A stretch of DNA of 64,000 nt from Sphingomonas sp. BK580 (GTDB lineage Bacteria; Pseudomonadota; Alphaproteobacteria; Sphingomonadales; Sphingomonadaceae): contig NZ_JACIAY010000003.1 in NCBI RefSeq assembly GCF_014194975.1, forward strand, positions 248,001-312,000, read 5' to 3'. Within the stretch, counting starts at the first letter, position 1. Each line of letters begins with the position of its first letter. Shown here one piece after another: positions 40,349 to 52,170 of this stretch. A program made the position numbers and the translations under genes. The notes beneath the pieces are model-generated. The model was given only the letters and a program-made list of their open reading frames with translations, was not told the DNA's origin and did not search any database.

Positions 40349-42561
40349 TTGCGCCGCTCTCCTCCGGGGATGACGGTGGTCGAGTTGCGATAGACCGGCA
40401 CCGCCACGCGCGGGTCCTCGATGCTGCCAGGCTGGCCCGCGGGCGGCAGCGGCGGCGTCGTGCCCATATAGTCGCGCACCAGCGTGTCGATCGACGGCTC
40501 GGACAAGGGCTCCTGCGCCGCCTGCTGGAGGCGAAGGTAGCCGTAGCGCTGCTCGGTGACGCGACGGTTGTCGCTCGCGCTGCGGATCACGGTGGGGCGG
40601 ATGAAGATCATCAGGTTGGTCTTCGACCGAGACTTGGCCCGCGACTTGAAGAGGTTGCCCAGCACCGGGATATCGCCGAGCAGCGGGATCTTCTCGATCG
40701 TACGGCGTTCCTCGTCGGAGAGCAGCCCGCCGATCACGCCGATCGCCCCGTCGTCGACGGTCAGGACCGTCTCGACCTCGCGCTTGTTGAGGATCAGGTC
40801 GGAGTTGTTGCTCGAGACCGGCCCCGCGATCGAGCTCACCTCGAGGTGCAGGTTCATCTTGATCGTGCCGGAGGAGTTCACCTGCGGGCGGACGTCGAGC
40901 CCGATGCCGACATTCTGCCGCTGCGTGGTGCGGAAGGCGTTGTCGAAGTTGTTCGACAGCGCCTCGCCGGTGGTGATCGGGATCTCCTGCCCGACCAGCG
41001 TGTGCGCCTCCTGGTTGTCGATCGTCATGATCTGCGGCACCTGGAGCAGGTTCGAGGTATTGTCGCGCTTCACAGCGTTGATGATCGCGCCGAAAACGGT
41101 GCTGCCGATCTGCCCGCCGAAGCCGCCGAAGCCGCCGGACGAGCCGATGATCGACTGGATCGCCGACTGGGTGAGCGTGTCGGACGGCGCGTTGTTGGTC
41201 ACGGTCGTGGTGACGCCGTTCGCCACCGTGGTGGTCGTCGAGCTCGCCAGCGAGCGCGCCCCGATCGCGCCCGCGATCTGGAGGATGTTGGGCGCCGAGT
41301 TGCTGAACGTCGACGCGGCGAAGGCGCCGCCGTCGAGGTTGCCCAGGATGAACTGCGCGCCGAGCTGGTTGACGGTCGTATCCGACACCTCGGCCACGAT
41401 CGCCTCGACCAGCACCTGCTGCCGACGCTGGTCGAGCTGCTTCACCACGTCGGCGAGCTGACGCTGGATGTCGGCGGGCGCCGCGATCACGATCGCATTG
41501 GCGCCGGCATAGCGGGTCACCACCGCGGCGGTACGGTTGCCCTGCCCGGTGATCGCCGCCTGCTGCGGCTGGCTGCCCGACTGCTGCGTGGTCGACTGCG
41601 TCGGCCGCGAGCGCGTCGCGGGCTGCGGCGTCGCGCCCACGCCGGTCGAGCCCGTGCTCGAGCTGCTGAGCCCCGAGCGGGTGAGCGCCTGCTCCTCGAT
41701 CGCGTCGGGCGCCTGGCCGACGAGCTGCTGGAGCACCGGCAGCAGCTGGTTCGCGTCGGCATTCTCGAGGAAGACGACACGGATCTCGGTGGCGTTGCGC
41801 GCGCTCTGGTCGAGCTCGCGCGCCAGCGCCGCCAGCCGCGCCACGGTCTGCGGGTCACCGCGCAGCGCCACCGCGTTGGAACTCTCGATCGCCACCGCCG
41901 AGGCGCCGCCCGCCGCCGCCGCGGCGCCCCCCGCGCCGCCGCCGCCGATCAGCCCCTGCAGCGCGGTAGCGACCTCGCTGGCACGCGCGTTCTTGAGCGG
42001 GATGATGCGCGTCGCGGAGGTATCCGAGTCGATCCGACGCACCACTTCGCGCACGCGGCGGACGTTGTCGGCAAAATCGACCACCACCAGGCTGTTGCCG
42101 CCGCGGTTCGCCGTGACCGACCCTTGCGCGCTGACCAAGGGGCGTACCGTGTCGACCGCCTGCGCGGCGTCAACCGAGCGAAGCCGGATGATCTCGGTGA
42201 CGAGCTGGTTGCGCGGCGCGCCGGCGAGGCCGATCCGCCCTGGCTGGCTCGCCGCATTGTCGATCGGCTGGACGCGGAAGGCACCGTTGGCGCTCGGCAC
42301 CGCGACCAGGCCGTTGGCGCGCAGCGTCGAGAGGAACACCTCGAGATACTCGGAGCGCGACAGCGGCCGATCGGTGACGACGGTCACTTTCCCCTGGACA
42401 CGATTGTCGATGATGAAGGTGCGCCCGGTCACCTTGGCGGCGTCGGCGATGAAGGCGCGGATATCGGCGTCGCGCACGTTGAGCGTCGTCTGCGCGAGCG
42501 CCGGCTGTGCCGCCGCGGCGAGCGCGAGGGGAGCGAGAAGGACCTGAGAACGCTTCATCAT
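40345..42561 (-). CDS. gspD: Type II secretion secretin GspD
   Basis: 738 residues. Outer-membrane channel. Signal peptide from MMKRSQVLLAPLALAAAAQP with cleavage near ALAQ, then N0 domain (TLNVRDADIRAFIADAAKVT), N1-N3 repeats with VEAIVAEVSDTTVNQLGAQF, and secretin core with VPQIMTIDNQEAHTLVGQEIPI and VLTVDDGAIGVIGGLLSDEE followed by KIPLLGDIPVLGNLF, all classical. The middle has a Ser/Thr/Gln-rich insertion (about residues 290-340). No S domain docking gene (gspS) nearby. Two adjacent ATGs (42561, 42558) overlap the gspC stop. Confidence 0.95.
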
Positions 42562-43406
42562 TTTACCGGGATGGCGAGCGCGACCGTCTGGCCGTTGCGC
42601 TGGACGGTGACGGGGACCGAGCCGCCTGGGGCGCGCTCGCGCGTGAACTGGTCGAGGTCGGCGGGTCCCGAGACCGGACGTCCCGCGACCTGGGTGACGA
42701 CGTCGCCGTCGCGCAGCCCCGACGCGCGAAAAGCGTTGCCGCCCTGCCCGCGCACGGTCAGGCCGACGACGCGGCCACCCTCGATCTGCGGGATGGCAGT
42801 GATGTCGGTGCGCAGCCGGTCGGGCGACATGGCGCCGCCGCCGGCGTCGGAGTCGCGCGGCACGCGCGGGTCCGGGCCCGGCATCGCGGCGGGGGCGGCG
42901 CCGGGTGGCGGCACCTCGGCGCTCGGCTTGGTCGACTGGTCGAGGAACAGGTCCTCGCGCGCGCCGCCGCGCTCGAGCGTGACGTGGTCGAAGGCGACAG
43001 CTCGCAGCACCACGCCGGGCACGACCTCCTCGCCCACGCTGACGCTGCGTTGCAACCCGTCCGGCCCCGCCAGGATCGCGGCGCCGCGCGCCTGTGCGTC
43101 GTCCATCCGCGTGCCGAACAGCGTGAGCTGGAGCGAGGTGACCACCGCCGGTCCCTGCACCTGCGCTCCGCTGACCCGATAGAAAGGATCGACGCTGGCG
43201 AGCACGCCGGCGGGGTCGACGGGGACCGTCGGCCCGGCCGGCACCCAGGCACCGAGCGGGGCGACCGGAGTCACGATCACCCACATCAATCGGGCGCATT
43301 GCACGGCCAGCCCGGCGAGCAGCAGCAGCTCGACCGCCGAGTAAGCGTTCACGGCCGGCAACCGCCGCAGGATCGCCCGTGCCCGGGCGTCGAACTTCAA
43401 ACGCAT
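42558..43406 (-). CDS. gspC: Type II secretion protein GspC with PDZ domain
   Basis: 282 residues. First gene of the operon. Short cytoplasmic start, one helix (AVELLLLAGLAVQCARLMWV), then the HR domain (about residues 80-150, with VTSLQLTLFGTRMDD and VPGVVLRAVAFDHVTLERGG), which contacts GspD N0, a Pro-rich linker, and a C-terminal PDZ domain (FRASGLRDGDVVTQVAGRPV). The PDZ form is thought to influence substrate choice. Divergent from the oxygenase gene with a 114-nt shared promoter region. Confidence 0.9.
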   Translation of the reverse strand: MRLKFDARARAILRRLPAVNAYSAVELLLLAGLAVQCARLMWVIVTPVAPLGAWVPAGPTVPVDPAGVLASVDPFYRVSGAQVQGPAVVTSLQLTLFGTRMDDAQARGAAILAGPDGLQRSVSVGEEVVPGVVLRAVAFDHVTLERGGAREDLFLDQSTKPSAEVPPPGAAPAAMPGPDPRVPRDSDAGGGAMSPDRLRTDITAIPQIEGGRVVGLTVRGQGGNAFRASGLRDGDVVTQVAGRPVSGPADLDQFTRERAPGGSVPVTVQRNGQTVALAIPVK

Positions 43407-43520
43407 GCGCTCGGCTGAACTCCCTGCGCCACCACGAGAACCCTGTTACATCGGCGTCGGCGGCTTGTGTAATATTTCTGTGGCTGGCTCGACTTGCTTC
43501 AGGTGGAATATAGCAGGCTC

Positions 43521-44147
43521 ATGGCGACCGACCCCATCATCGCGCGACTGAGTGCGCAGCCGCTGATCCAGCGAGTCCCCTCTCCCAAGCTCACCTTGTT
43601 CATCCGACGCGACTTCCTCACCGCGGCGGAGTGCACCGCGCTGATCGCGCTGATCGACGCAGATCGGCGCCCCTCGACCATCGCCGATCCCAACGGCGAC
43701 ACCGCCTTCCGCACCAGCGAGACCTGCGACCTGCGCGACGACGAGCCGCTCGTCGCGGCGATCAACAGGCGTCTCGCCGACTTCGCCGGGCTGGACCCGC
43801 GCCACGGTGAGCCGTTGCAGGGGCAGCGCTACGCCGTCGGCCAGGAATTCAAGGCGCACACCGACTATTTCGAGCCGACCGGGGCCGACTTCGCGCGCTT
43901 CTGCAGCGTCGCGGGAAATCGCACGTGGACGATGATGGTCTATCTCAACGCGCCCGAGGCGGGCGGCGCGACGCGGTTCAAGACCATCGACAAGACGATC
44001 CAGCCGGAGCCCGGCAAGCTGGTCTGCTGGAACAACCGCCGCCCCGACGACACGCCCAACCCTGCCACGCTGCACCACGGCATGAAGGTGCGTTCGGGCG
44101 TCAAGTACGTCATCACCAAATGGTTTCGCGAGCGACCCTGGAGCTGA
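43521..44147 (+). CDS. Prolyl 4-hydroxylase-like 2OG-Fe(II) oxygenase
   Basis: 208 residues of the P4Hc family. The iron-binding triad is visible: His and Asp in EFKAHTDYFEP near residue 115 and the distal His in the TLHHGMKVRSG segment near residue 190, with Arg/Lys for 2-oxoglutarate in GVKYVITKWF. GNRTWTMMVYLN and EAGGATRF are also characteristic. It hydroxylates a protein or small substrate not identifiable here. The start at 43521 was chosen for the ATG; the TTG at 43494 is an alternative. Lies between the T2SS operon and the TonB receptor; similar enzymes often accompany sphingomonad TonB receptors. Confidence 0.88.
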   Translation: MATDPIIARLSAQPLIQRVPSPKLTLFIRRDFLTAAECTALIALIDADRRPSTIADPNGDTAFRTSETCDLRDDEPLVAAINRRLADFAGLDPRHGEPLQGQRYAVGQEFKAHTDYFEPTGADFARFCSVAGNRTWTMMVYLNAPEAGGATRFKTIDKTIQPEPGKLVCWNNRRPDDTPNPATLHHGMKVRSGVKYVITKWFRERPWS

Positions 44148-44186
44148 CCGGTGACCGGCGGCGTCCGCCGCCGGTCACTTTCGTCA

Positions 44187-47045
44187 TCAGAAGCTCACGC
44201 TGGCGCCGAGCGTGAAGAGCCGCCCCAGCCGGTAGCGGTTGATGTCGACACGCCCGCCGCCGTCGAAGGTCTGGAACTCCTGGTAGCGCGTGCCCGTGAG
44301 GTTGCGCGCCTCGGCCTTGATCTCGACCTTCTGGCCGACCAGCTGCACCTGCTGGCGCATCACGAAATCCAGCCGGATGCCGGGCTTCTCGATGATGTCG
44401 GGCTGGAAGCCCGAACCGTCGAGCAGCGAGGGGCCGCGATTGGTCACTCGCTCGCTGGCGTAGTTGAACAACAGCGTCGCCTGGGTGCCGTTCTCGGTGT
44501 CCTCGTACCCCAACTGCAGGTTGACGAGATGGTCCGACTGGCCGGTGAGCGGCGCACCGTCGCGGAAGAGCGATCGCGCCGGCGCGAAGTTCGCCTGGCA
44601 GCCGCCGAGCGTCGTTCCCTCGAGCACACCCGGCACGCAGCTGTCGTCGGCGGTGATCGCCGAGTGGGTCCAGGTATAGTTGGCGATCAGCACCGCGCGC
44701 TTGCCCGCCATGCCCGCCGAGAGGAAGTCGAGCGGGACGTACTTCTGCGCCTCGATCTCGGCACCATACAGCTTGGCGCGCGGCAGGTTGGTGAAGCCGG
44801 TCTGGAGACGCGCATCGGGGGTCGGGAAGAAGCCGACCTGCTCGATCGGATTGTCGATCCGCTTGTAGAAGCCCGCCAGCGTGACTCGCTGGTCGCGCGC
44901 GAAGAACCACTCGTATCGCGCCTCAAGGTTGTACAGCTCGGAGTCCTTCAGCCGCGGATTGCCGAAGAACAGGCGGTCGGACTCGAAATCGCGGAACGCC
45001 TGAGGGGCGAGCTCGCGGAACTGCGGCCGCGCGATCGTCTTCGAGGCCGCCAGGCGCAGCTGCTGGTTGCTGGCGAAGTTCCAGGTGATCGTCGCCGCCG
45101 GCAGGAAGTAATCGTTCTTCAGCCGGGTCGACGTGGCGTTGATCGGGGTGACCCGCTGGGTCGCGGTCTCGTAACGGACGCCGATGATCGCGCGCAGCCC
45201 GTCGAGCGCCTCCGCCTCGACCTGGGCGTAGCCGGCGTGGACGCGCAGCAGCGCGTCATACTGGTAGGAGCCGTTCTGCCCCGCATCGAAGCGAAGCTGC
45301 ACCGCGGTGTTGGCGGGATCGCCCGAGATCGGCGTCGGGCAGCCGTTCACGACGTCGGGCGAGAGCAGATAGTCCGGCCGCAGCAGGTTGCACGGGAACG
45401 GGATCGCGCCGCCCGAGACGGTCTGATAGACGAACGGAAGGCGCGTGGAGGTACGATCGTTCTCCGAGAAGTAGTAACCCGCCGACACCGTCATCGGACG
45501 CTCGCCCGGGATCTTGTAGGCGACGTCGGCCTGGCCCGAGTAGAGGTCCTCGTTGAGCTCGCTGAACACCACCGTGGCGAAGCGGTCGAACGCGTTGGTG
45601 GCCTGCCACGCTCCCGGGCAGTTGAGCCCACGGTCGCTGACCGGCACGTCCCCGGTCTGGTTGGTCAGGCTGGTGTTGCAGAGATAGATGAACTGGCGCT
45701 CATAAGGCGAGTTACGCTGCGTGTTGGCGTAGGCACCGCGAACGTCGATCGACAGATCGGTGATCGGCTTGAACTCGCCCACCAGCTGGGTCTCGATCAG
45801 CTTGCGCTCGAACCAGTTGGTGTTCTGCTGGAAGAGCGGGTTGCCGCTCGAGTTGTTGTACACGGTCGCGCCCGAGGCGCGCCCCTGCTTGAGCGTGTCA
45901 TGGATGTAAACGTTGGTCCAGCGCACCTTGTTCTCGCCGAACTCGGCGCCGAAGCCGAGCAGTCCGTTCACCACTGCGCGATTGTCGGTGATCACGGTCT
46001 GAAAGTCGTTGCGCAGCGTACCGTCGACGCTGACCGTGTCCTGCTGCGTCGCGTCGCGCGTGCGCCAGGTGTTCGACACGCCGAGGCTGCCGATCAGCCC
46101 GACGCGGGTCGCGCCGATGTCGCCGGTCACGCCCAGGTCCATGCTGCCCGAGTAATTGGCCGGCGTGTCGGTGGTGCGCTGTAGCAGGGTGGTGCGCGCG
46201 TTGGAGAGCTGGAGAACCTGCGCGCTCGGGATCACGCCGTTGCCGGCCGGCGCCTGCCTGATGAAGTCGGGGACGTTGCGCTCGCCGCCATCATAGCCGA
46301 GCCAGTCGGTCTTCGAGCCGAAATAGGTGTAGCCGAGCTTGGCGGTGGTCTCGGTGTCGATCCCGCCCGAGGCGCCGACGGTGAAGAAATTCTCGTCCGG
46401 GATCGCCTTGGTGGTCAGGTTGATGACGCCGCCGCCGAACTCGCCCGGGTAGTTGGCGGAATAGGTCTTCTGCACCAGCGCCGAGCCGACCACCGTGGTC
46501 GGAAAGATGTCGAGCGGCACCGTGCGGCGCAGCGGCTCGGGGCTCGGCAGCGGCGAGCCGTTGAGCAGCGCCGAGGAGTAACGGTCGCCGAGGCCGCGCA
46601 CGAAGACATAGCCGTTGCCGACCACCGACAGCCCGGTGACGCGGGTCAGCGCGCCGGCGATGTCGCCCTCGCCGGTGCGGGCGATGTCGGCGCTCGAGAG
46701 AACGCTGACGACCTGCGCGGTGGCGCGGATCGTGTTGGGGATGTTGCGCCCGACGACGACGATGTCGCCGCCGCCGCTGGCGTCGAGACCGGGGGCGGAG
46801 ACCTCGGCCTGGGGCTCGTCGGCCGTGCCTTCCGCGCCCTGCTCCGTCCCGGGGGTCGCGGTGGTGGTGGCCTGGTTCTGCGCGGTCGGCGCGGCGTCGG
46901 GGTTGGTGGTGGTGCTCGTCGGCGGCGGGCCGGCGGGCGAGGACGTGGTGGGCGCGCCCGTCTGCGGCGCGACCTGCGCCAGCGCCGCGGGGGCGACCAA
47001 CGTGGTCGTCAGGAGAAGGAGCGAGGCATAGGTGCGCTGGCGCAT
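44187..47045 (-). CDS. Large TonB-dependent receptor next to the lipoprotein gene
   Basis: 952 residues. Signal peptide MRQRTYASLLLLTTTLVAPA. An unusual Thr/Pro/Ala/Gln-rich stretch of about 70 residues precedes the plug domain, which begins GGGDIVVVGRNIPNTIRATA. The plug carries FVRGLGDRYSSALLNGSPLP and GGGVINLTTKAIPDE. The barrel ends LFTLGASVSF with the terminal Phe. This is the longer type found beside T2SS-linked lipoproteins in alphaproteobacteria. It follows the lipoprotein gene by 96 nt on the same strand, so they are probably one unit. The substrate is unknown; phosphate- or carbohydrate-linked uptake is only an inference. Confidence 0.9.
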   Translation of the reverse strand: MRQRTYASLLLLTTTLVAPAALAQVAPQTGAPTTSSPAGPPPTSTTTNPDAAPTAQNQATTTATPGTEQGAEGTADEPQAEVSAPGLDASGGGDIVVVGRNIPNTIRATAQVVSVLSSADIARTGEGDIAGALTRVTGLSVVGNGYVFVRGLGDRYSSALLNGSPLPSPEPLRRTVPLDIFPTTVVGSALVQKTYSANYPGEFGGGVINLTTKAIPDENFFTVGASGGIDTETTAKLGYTYFGSKTDWLGYDGGERNVPDFIRQAPAGNGVIPSAQVLQLSNARTTLLQRTTDTPANYSGSMDLGVTGDIGATRVGLIGSLGVSNTWRTRDATQQDTVSVDGTLRNDFQTVITDNRAVVNGLLGFGAEFGENKVRWTNVYIHDTLKQGRASGATVYNNSSGNPLFQQNTNWFERKLIETQLVGEFKPITDLSIDVRGAYANTQRNSPYERQFIYLCNTSLTNQTGDVPVSDRGLNCPGAWQATNAFDRFATVVFSELNEDLYSGQADVAYKIPGERPMTVSAGYYFSENDRTSTRLPFVYQTVSGGAIPFPCNLLRPDYLLSPDVVNGCPTPISGDPANTAVQLRFDAGQNGSYQYDALLRVHAGYAQVEAEALDGLRAIIGVRYETATQRVTPINATSTRLKNDYFLPAATITWNFASNQQLRLAASKTIARPQFRELAPQAFRDFESDRLFFGNPRLKDSELYNLEARYEWFFARDQRVTLAGFYKRIDNPIEQVGFFPTPDARLQTGFTNLPRAKLYGAEIEAQKYVPLDFLSAGMAGKRAVLIANYTWTHSAITADDSCVPGVLEGTTLGGCQANFAPARSLFRDGAPLTGQSDHLVNLQLGYEDTENGTQATLLFNYASERVTNRGPSLLDGSGFQPDIIEKPGIRLDFVMRQQVQLVGQKVEIKAEARNLTGTRYQEFQTFDGGGRVDINRYRLGRLFTLGASVSF

Positions 47046-47077
47046 GGCGGAAGGTTCCAGTCTGTTTCTATGAGCGG

Positions 47078-47110
47078 GCCCGGGGCGGCGCTGCGAGGCG
47101 CTCCCCGGGC
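47078..47110. repeat. Strong hairpin between lipoprotein and receptor genes
   Basis: GCCCGGGG (47078-47085) pairs exactly with CCCCGGGC (47103-47110), and inner GGCGC/GGCGCT bases extend it. It lies about 30 nt after the lipoprotein stop and before the receptor start on the minus strand. No T tract follows, so it may stabilise the upstream mRNA segment or lower expression of the receptor rather than terminate. Confidence 0.5.
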
Positions 47111-47141
47111 TCCGCCGAGCTTCACGAGGGCCGGTGGCGCC

Positions 47142-48776
47142 TCAGCGGCCCTGGCACTGGAAGTAGACCGAGTTGAAGGTCGGCGGGCCGACGTCCTGGA
47201 GCGCGCTGTCGGCGGCGCGGATCGTGGTGCGCGTGGCCCCGTCGCCGGCGCCGGCGATGATGTTGACGCACGCCGCGCCGGCAGCCGACTTCACCACGCC
47301 GTTGACGAAGGCGAAGTCCGCGCCGCCGCGCAGGCGGATCGCGGCCGGGGCCGAGTTGGTCTGGATGAAGGTGAAGTTGGCGTAGCGGCCATAGGTGCGC
47401 GGCAGCAGGTCCTCGGCGCCGTTCGAGTCGATCTCGGTCGCGAACGAGTCGGCGGTCGAACCCGAGACCTTCTGGGCGGCGATGATGAACTGCATGAAGC
47501 CGCGCCAGCCGTTGTCGACGTCGAAGCCGTCGTCGTCGGCGCCGGTCACGACGAAATACTTCAGGTTGGTCGCGCCGCCGAAGATCTCGACGCCGTCGTC
47601 CGAGGAATTGTGGCTCTGGACATGGTCGATCGTCGTGCCCGAGCCGGTGCCGCCGAGCGTCAGGCCTTGGAGCTCGTTGCCCTCGCTGATCGCGATGCCG
47701 GTGTAGCGGATCTGGACGTACTGGAGCGTGCCCGAGCTGTCGGCCTGGTTGGTGCCGCCGTAGAAGCGGCCGGTGACGCCCTCGATCGCCTGCTGGCAGG
47801 TGGCCGAGCTGCCGTTGGCGTCGTTCGGCCCGGTACCCGCGGCGCAGACCGCGGTGGGCGCGCGGCCCAGCAGGATCACGCCGCCCCACAGGCCCTGGGT
47901 CGCGTCCGACACGCCGTTGTTGGCGAGGTTCTGCTGCGCGGTGAAGATGATCGGCGCGTCCGCGGTGCCGACCGCGTTGAGCTTGCTACCGCGGTTGACC
48001 AGCAGCAGGTCGTTCGAGGACTCGGTCGAGTCAGCGGCGAGCACGACGCCAGGCGCGATCGTCAGCGTCACGCCGGTGGCGGCGTTGATGTCGCCCACCT
48101 CGGTCTGGCCGCGGAAGCGGTAGACCAGGCCCGGGATCTTCGCGAGCGTGAGGTCCGCGGTGATGACCTGCGGCAGGCGGCAGTAGCGGAAGGTCGCCGG
48201 GTTGCTGGCGCCATTCGACGTGTTCAGCCCGTCGTCGGTGAGCCCGGTCGGGCACGAGGCCGCCGGCGTCCCGCTGCCGATCGAGGGCACCGCGGTGCAG
48301 CTCGCGCTGTTGAGGAAGCTCGCCGCGGTCGAGCTGCAGGTCCAGCCGGAGAAGGCCCCGTCATTGGGGCCGCTCAGCGCGCCGACGTAGCTGGTGTTCT
48401 GAATGAAGCTGCTGTTGCCGAGTACCGTCTGCGGGTTGCTCGCGGTGGCCAGCGACGTGCCGCTGACCGGGTAGACGCCGTTGAGCGTGCTGCCGAAGCC
48501 CTGCAGGTTGTTGTTCTGCCCGGCGTTGAGGATCGCGACCTGCTCGTCCGCCGTGACGGTGACGCCCGACTGGGTCGTCGCCAGCGCGATCTGCGCGTTG
48601 GTCAGGGCGGTCGGGGTCGGGGTGCCGGTCGGCGTCGGGGTCGGGGCGGGCTGGACGATCGTGATCGGCAGGCTGCCGGCGCCCGGCGAGGCGACGTCGT
48701 CCGCACCGCACGAAGCGAGGAACAACGTGGCGGAGGTCGCCAGCAGGAACTTGCTGCGACGGCTGAAGCTGACCAT
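47142..48776 (-). CDS. Exported beta-helix-like lipoprotein, candidate T2SS substrate
   Basis: 544 residues. Lipoprotein signal peptide: basic MVSFSRRSKF, hydrophobic LLATSATLFLA and lipobox LASC with Cys at residue 23, next residue Gly (no inner-membrane retention Asp at +2). Then a Pro/Thr-rich linker and a repetitive Gly/Asn/Thr-rich body with runs such as LTIAPGVVLAADSTESSNDL, DHVQSHNSSDDGVEIFGGAT and DGFDVDNGWRGF, typical of right-handed beta-helix proteins. No catalytic motif recognised. It may be carried to the outer membrane by the Lol system and beyond by the T2SS encoded nearby, by analogy with Caulobacter; this is inference. Confidence 0.75.
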   Translation of the reverse strand: MVSFSRRSKFLLATSATLFLASCGADDVASPGAGSLPITIVQPAPTPTPTGTPTPTALTNAQIALATTQSGVTVTADEQVAILNAGQNNNLQGFGSTLNGVYPVSGTSLATASNPQTVLGNSSFIQNTSYVGALSGPNDGAFSGWTCSSTAASFLNSASCTAVPSIGSGTPAASCPTGLTDDGLNTSNGASNPATFRYCRLPQVITADLTLAKIPGLVYRFRGQTEVGDINAATGVTLTIAPGVVLAADSTESSNDLLLVNRGSKLNAVGTADAPIIFTAQQNLANNGVSDATQGLWGGVILLGRAPTAVCAAGTGPNDANGSSATCQQAIEGVTGRFYGGTNQADSSGTLQYVQIRYTGIAISEGNELQGLTLGGTGSGTTIDHVQSHNSSDDGVEIFGGATNLKYFVVTGADDDGFDVDNGWRGFMQFIIAAQKVSGSTADSFATEIDSNGAEDLLPRTYGRYANFTFIQTNSAPAAIRLRGGADFAFVNGVVKSAAGAACVNIIAGAGDGATRTTIRAADSALQDVGPPTFNSVYFQCQGR

Positions 48777-48922
48777 GACTCACTCCCTGTTAGGACGGAC
48801 CCCGCGCTGGGGCCCGGTGCGGCGAGTCGAACTGTGTGCGCCCGCTCGCTCCCTGAGCAGCGCCGCTAGGCGCGCACGATGACAGCTGAATGAGTCTTCG
48901 GAGACGGTTCGGCGTCGTTTCC

Positions 48923-48940
48923 GTTACGCTTACGTGACAG
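48923..48940 (-). promoter_or_regulatory. Pho-box-like site upstream of the lipoprotein gene
   Basis: On the minus strand the bases read CTGTCAC-GTAA-GCGTAAC. The PhoB site is two 7-mers near CTGTCAT separated by 4 nt; here the first 7-mer has one mismatch and the second is weaker. It is about 147 nt upstream of the ATG. No convincing -10 element is seen at the expected distance, so the call is tentative. Confidence 0.3.
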
Positions 48941-49160
48941 CCTGGCTTGTGCCCCGATCTGGGACTCGTCGATCGGCCGGAGTCAGGGCGGAGGGACGCG
49001 AGCGTCCGCCCCGTTAATCGCTCAGCCCTGACGCCGGATGGGGACGTGATGCCGCGCTGACAGAAACTCAGCGCCACAAGCGGCGTGCCTCAGAACCATG
49101 GCTGATGCCTGCGCGTCGGACACGCCGCGTGGGGGATCGCGTGCGAGGACCGCCGCCAGA

Positions 49161-49197
49161 TACGAGAAGCCCCGCCGGTCGCTGGGACAAGCGGGGC
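49161..49197 (-). terminator. Intrinsic terminator after tRNA-Val
   Basis: On the minus strand GCCCCGC (49197-49191) pairs with GCGGGGC (49175-49169), and TTCTCGTA follows. It begins 17 nt past the tRNA 3' end, the expected place. Confidence 0.6.
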
Positions 49198-49213
49198 GCT
49201 TCGGCCGGTCGGA

Positions 49214-49288
49214 TGGTGGGCGCGACAGGGATTGAACCTGTGACCCCACCCGTGTGAAGGGTGTGCTCTACCGCTGAGCTACGCGCCC
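49214..49288 (-). tRNA. tRNA-Val (CAC)
   Basis: Complete cloverleaf of 75 nt with encoded CCA. Acceptor GGGCGCG pairs with CGCGCCC, D arm GCTC..GAGC, anticodon stem CACCC/GGGTG enclosing TTCACAC, so anticodon CAC, and T arm GGTTCAATCC. Lies upstream of hupB and lon on the other side but on the same strand as both. Confidence 0.95.
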
Positions 49289-49340
49289 ATCCGCGTCGGG
49301 AGCGGCGCACCTACGGGAGCGCGCCGGCCCTGTCCAGCCC

Positions 49341-49613
49341 TTAATTGAGCGAGTCCTTGAGCACCTTGCCCGCCTTGAACTTGGGCTGGCTCGAGGCCTT
49401 GATCGTCATCGGCTCCCCGGTGCGCGGGTTGCGCCCCGTCGACGCCTTGCGCCGGCTGACCGCGAAGGTGCCGAAGCCGACCAGGCGCACCTCGTCGCCC
49501 TTCTTCAGGCTCGTCGAGATCGCGTCGAACACCGCCTCGACCGCGCGGCTCGCCTCGCTCTTGCCGAGCCCGGCCGCCGTCGCGACCTGCGCGATCAGTT
49601 CCTGTTTGTTCAT
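49341..49613 (-). CDS. hupB: DNA-binding protein HU
   Basis: 90 residues, the standard HU length. MNKQELIAQVATAAGLGKSE is the first helix pair, VRLVGFGTFAVSRRKASTGR and NPRTGEPMTIKAS give the beta arms with the DNA-intercalating Pro of the RNPxTG motif, and KFKAGKVLKDSLN is the C-terminal helix. Nucleoid architecture protein. It follows lon downstream, as in many proteobacteria, separated by the lon terminator. Confidence 0.96.
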   Translation of the reverse strand: MNKQELIAQVATAAGLGKSEASRAVEAVFDAISTSLKKGDEVRLVGFGTFAVSRRKASTGRNPRTGEPMTIKASSQPKFKAGKVLKDSLN

Positions 49614-49709
49614 GCGAGAAGACCCCGTTCCTTACCGTTACGCGTTCGTGATGGATTCGCGGAGCGTCGCCCGCATCCCTCCAGTAAGGCGCGCGCCCGG
49701 CGTCGAGTC

Positions 49710-49746
49710 AAACGAAACCGCCGCGCCCCGGGACAGGACGCGGCGG
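49710..49746 (-). terminator. Intrinsic terminator between lon and hupB
   Basis: CCGCCGCG (49718-49725 on plus) pairs exactly with CGCGGCGG (49739-49746). On the minus strand the tail reads TTTCGTTT. It lies 28 nt after the lon stop, so it should end the lon transcript before hupB. Confidence 0.6.
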
Positions 49747-49773
49747 CAGTAAGTCGCGCTGCGTTAACCTGAA

Positions 49774-52168
<2,395 letters not shown>

Positions 52169-52170
<2 letters not shown>

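Larger units (their letters stand above)
48777..49213. other. 437-nt region upstream of the lipoprotein gene, no gene seen
   Basis: Holds the lipoprotein leader (AGGGAG Shine-Dalgarno just before its ATG), a Pho-box-like site at 48923-48940, a GGACG/CGTCC hairpin at about 48995-49010 and the tRNA-Val terminator at 49161-49197. No convincing reading frame on either strand. Confidence 0.5.

Noticed and set aside
40846..43182. Plus-strand frame of 778 codons opposite gspD and gspC
   Set aside because: Arg-rich shadow; no family signature, spans two genuine genes.
44151..46184. Plus-strand frame of 677 codons opposite the TonB receptor
   Set aside because: Shadow of the receptor, lacks signal peptide and motifs.
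47070..48869. Plus-strand frame of 599 codons opposite the lipoprotein gene
   Set aside because: Ala/Arg/Val shadow; the opposite strand has a proper lipobox protein.
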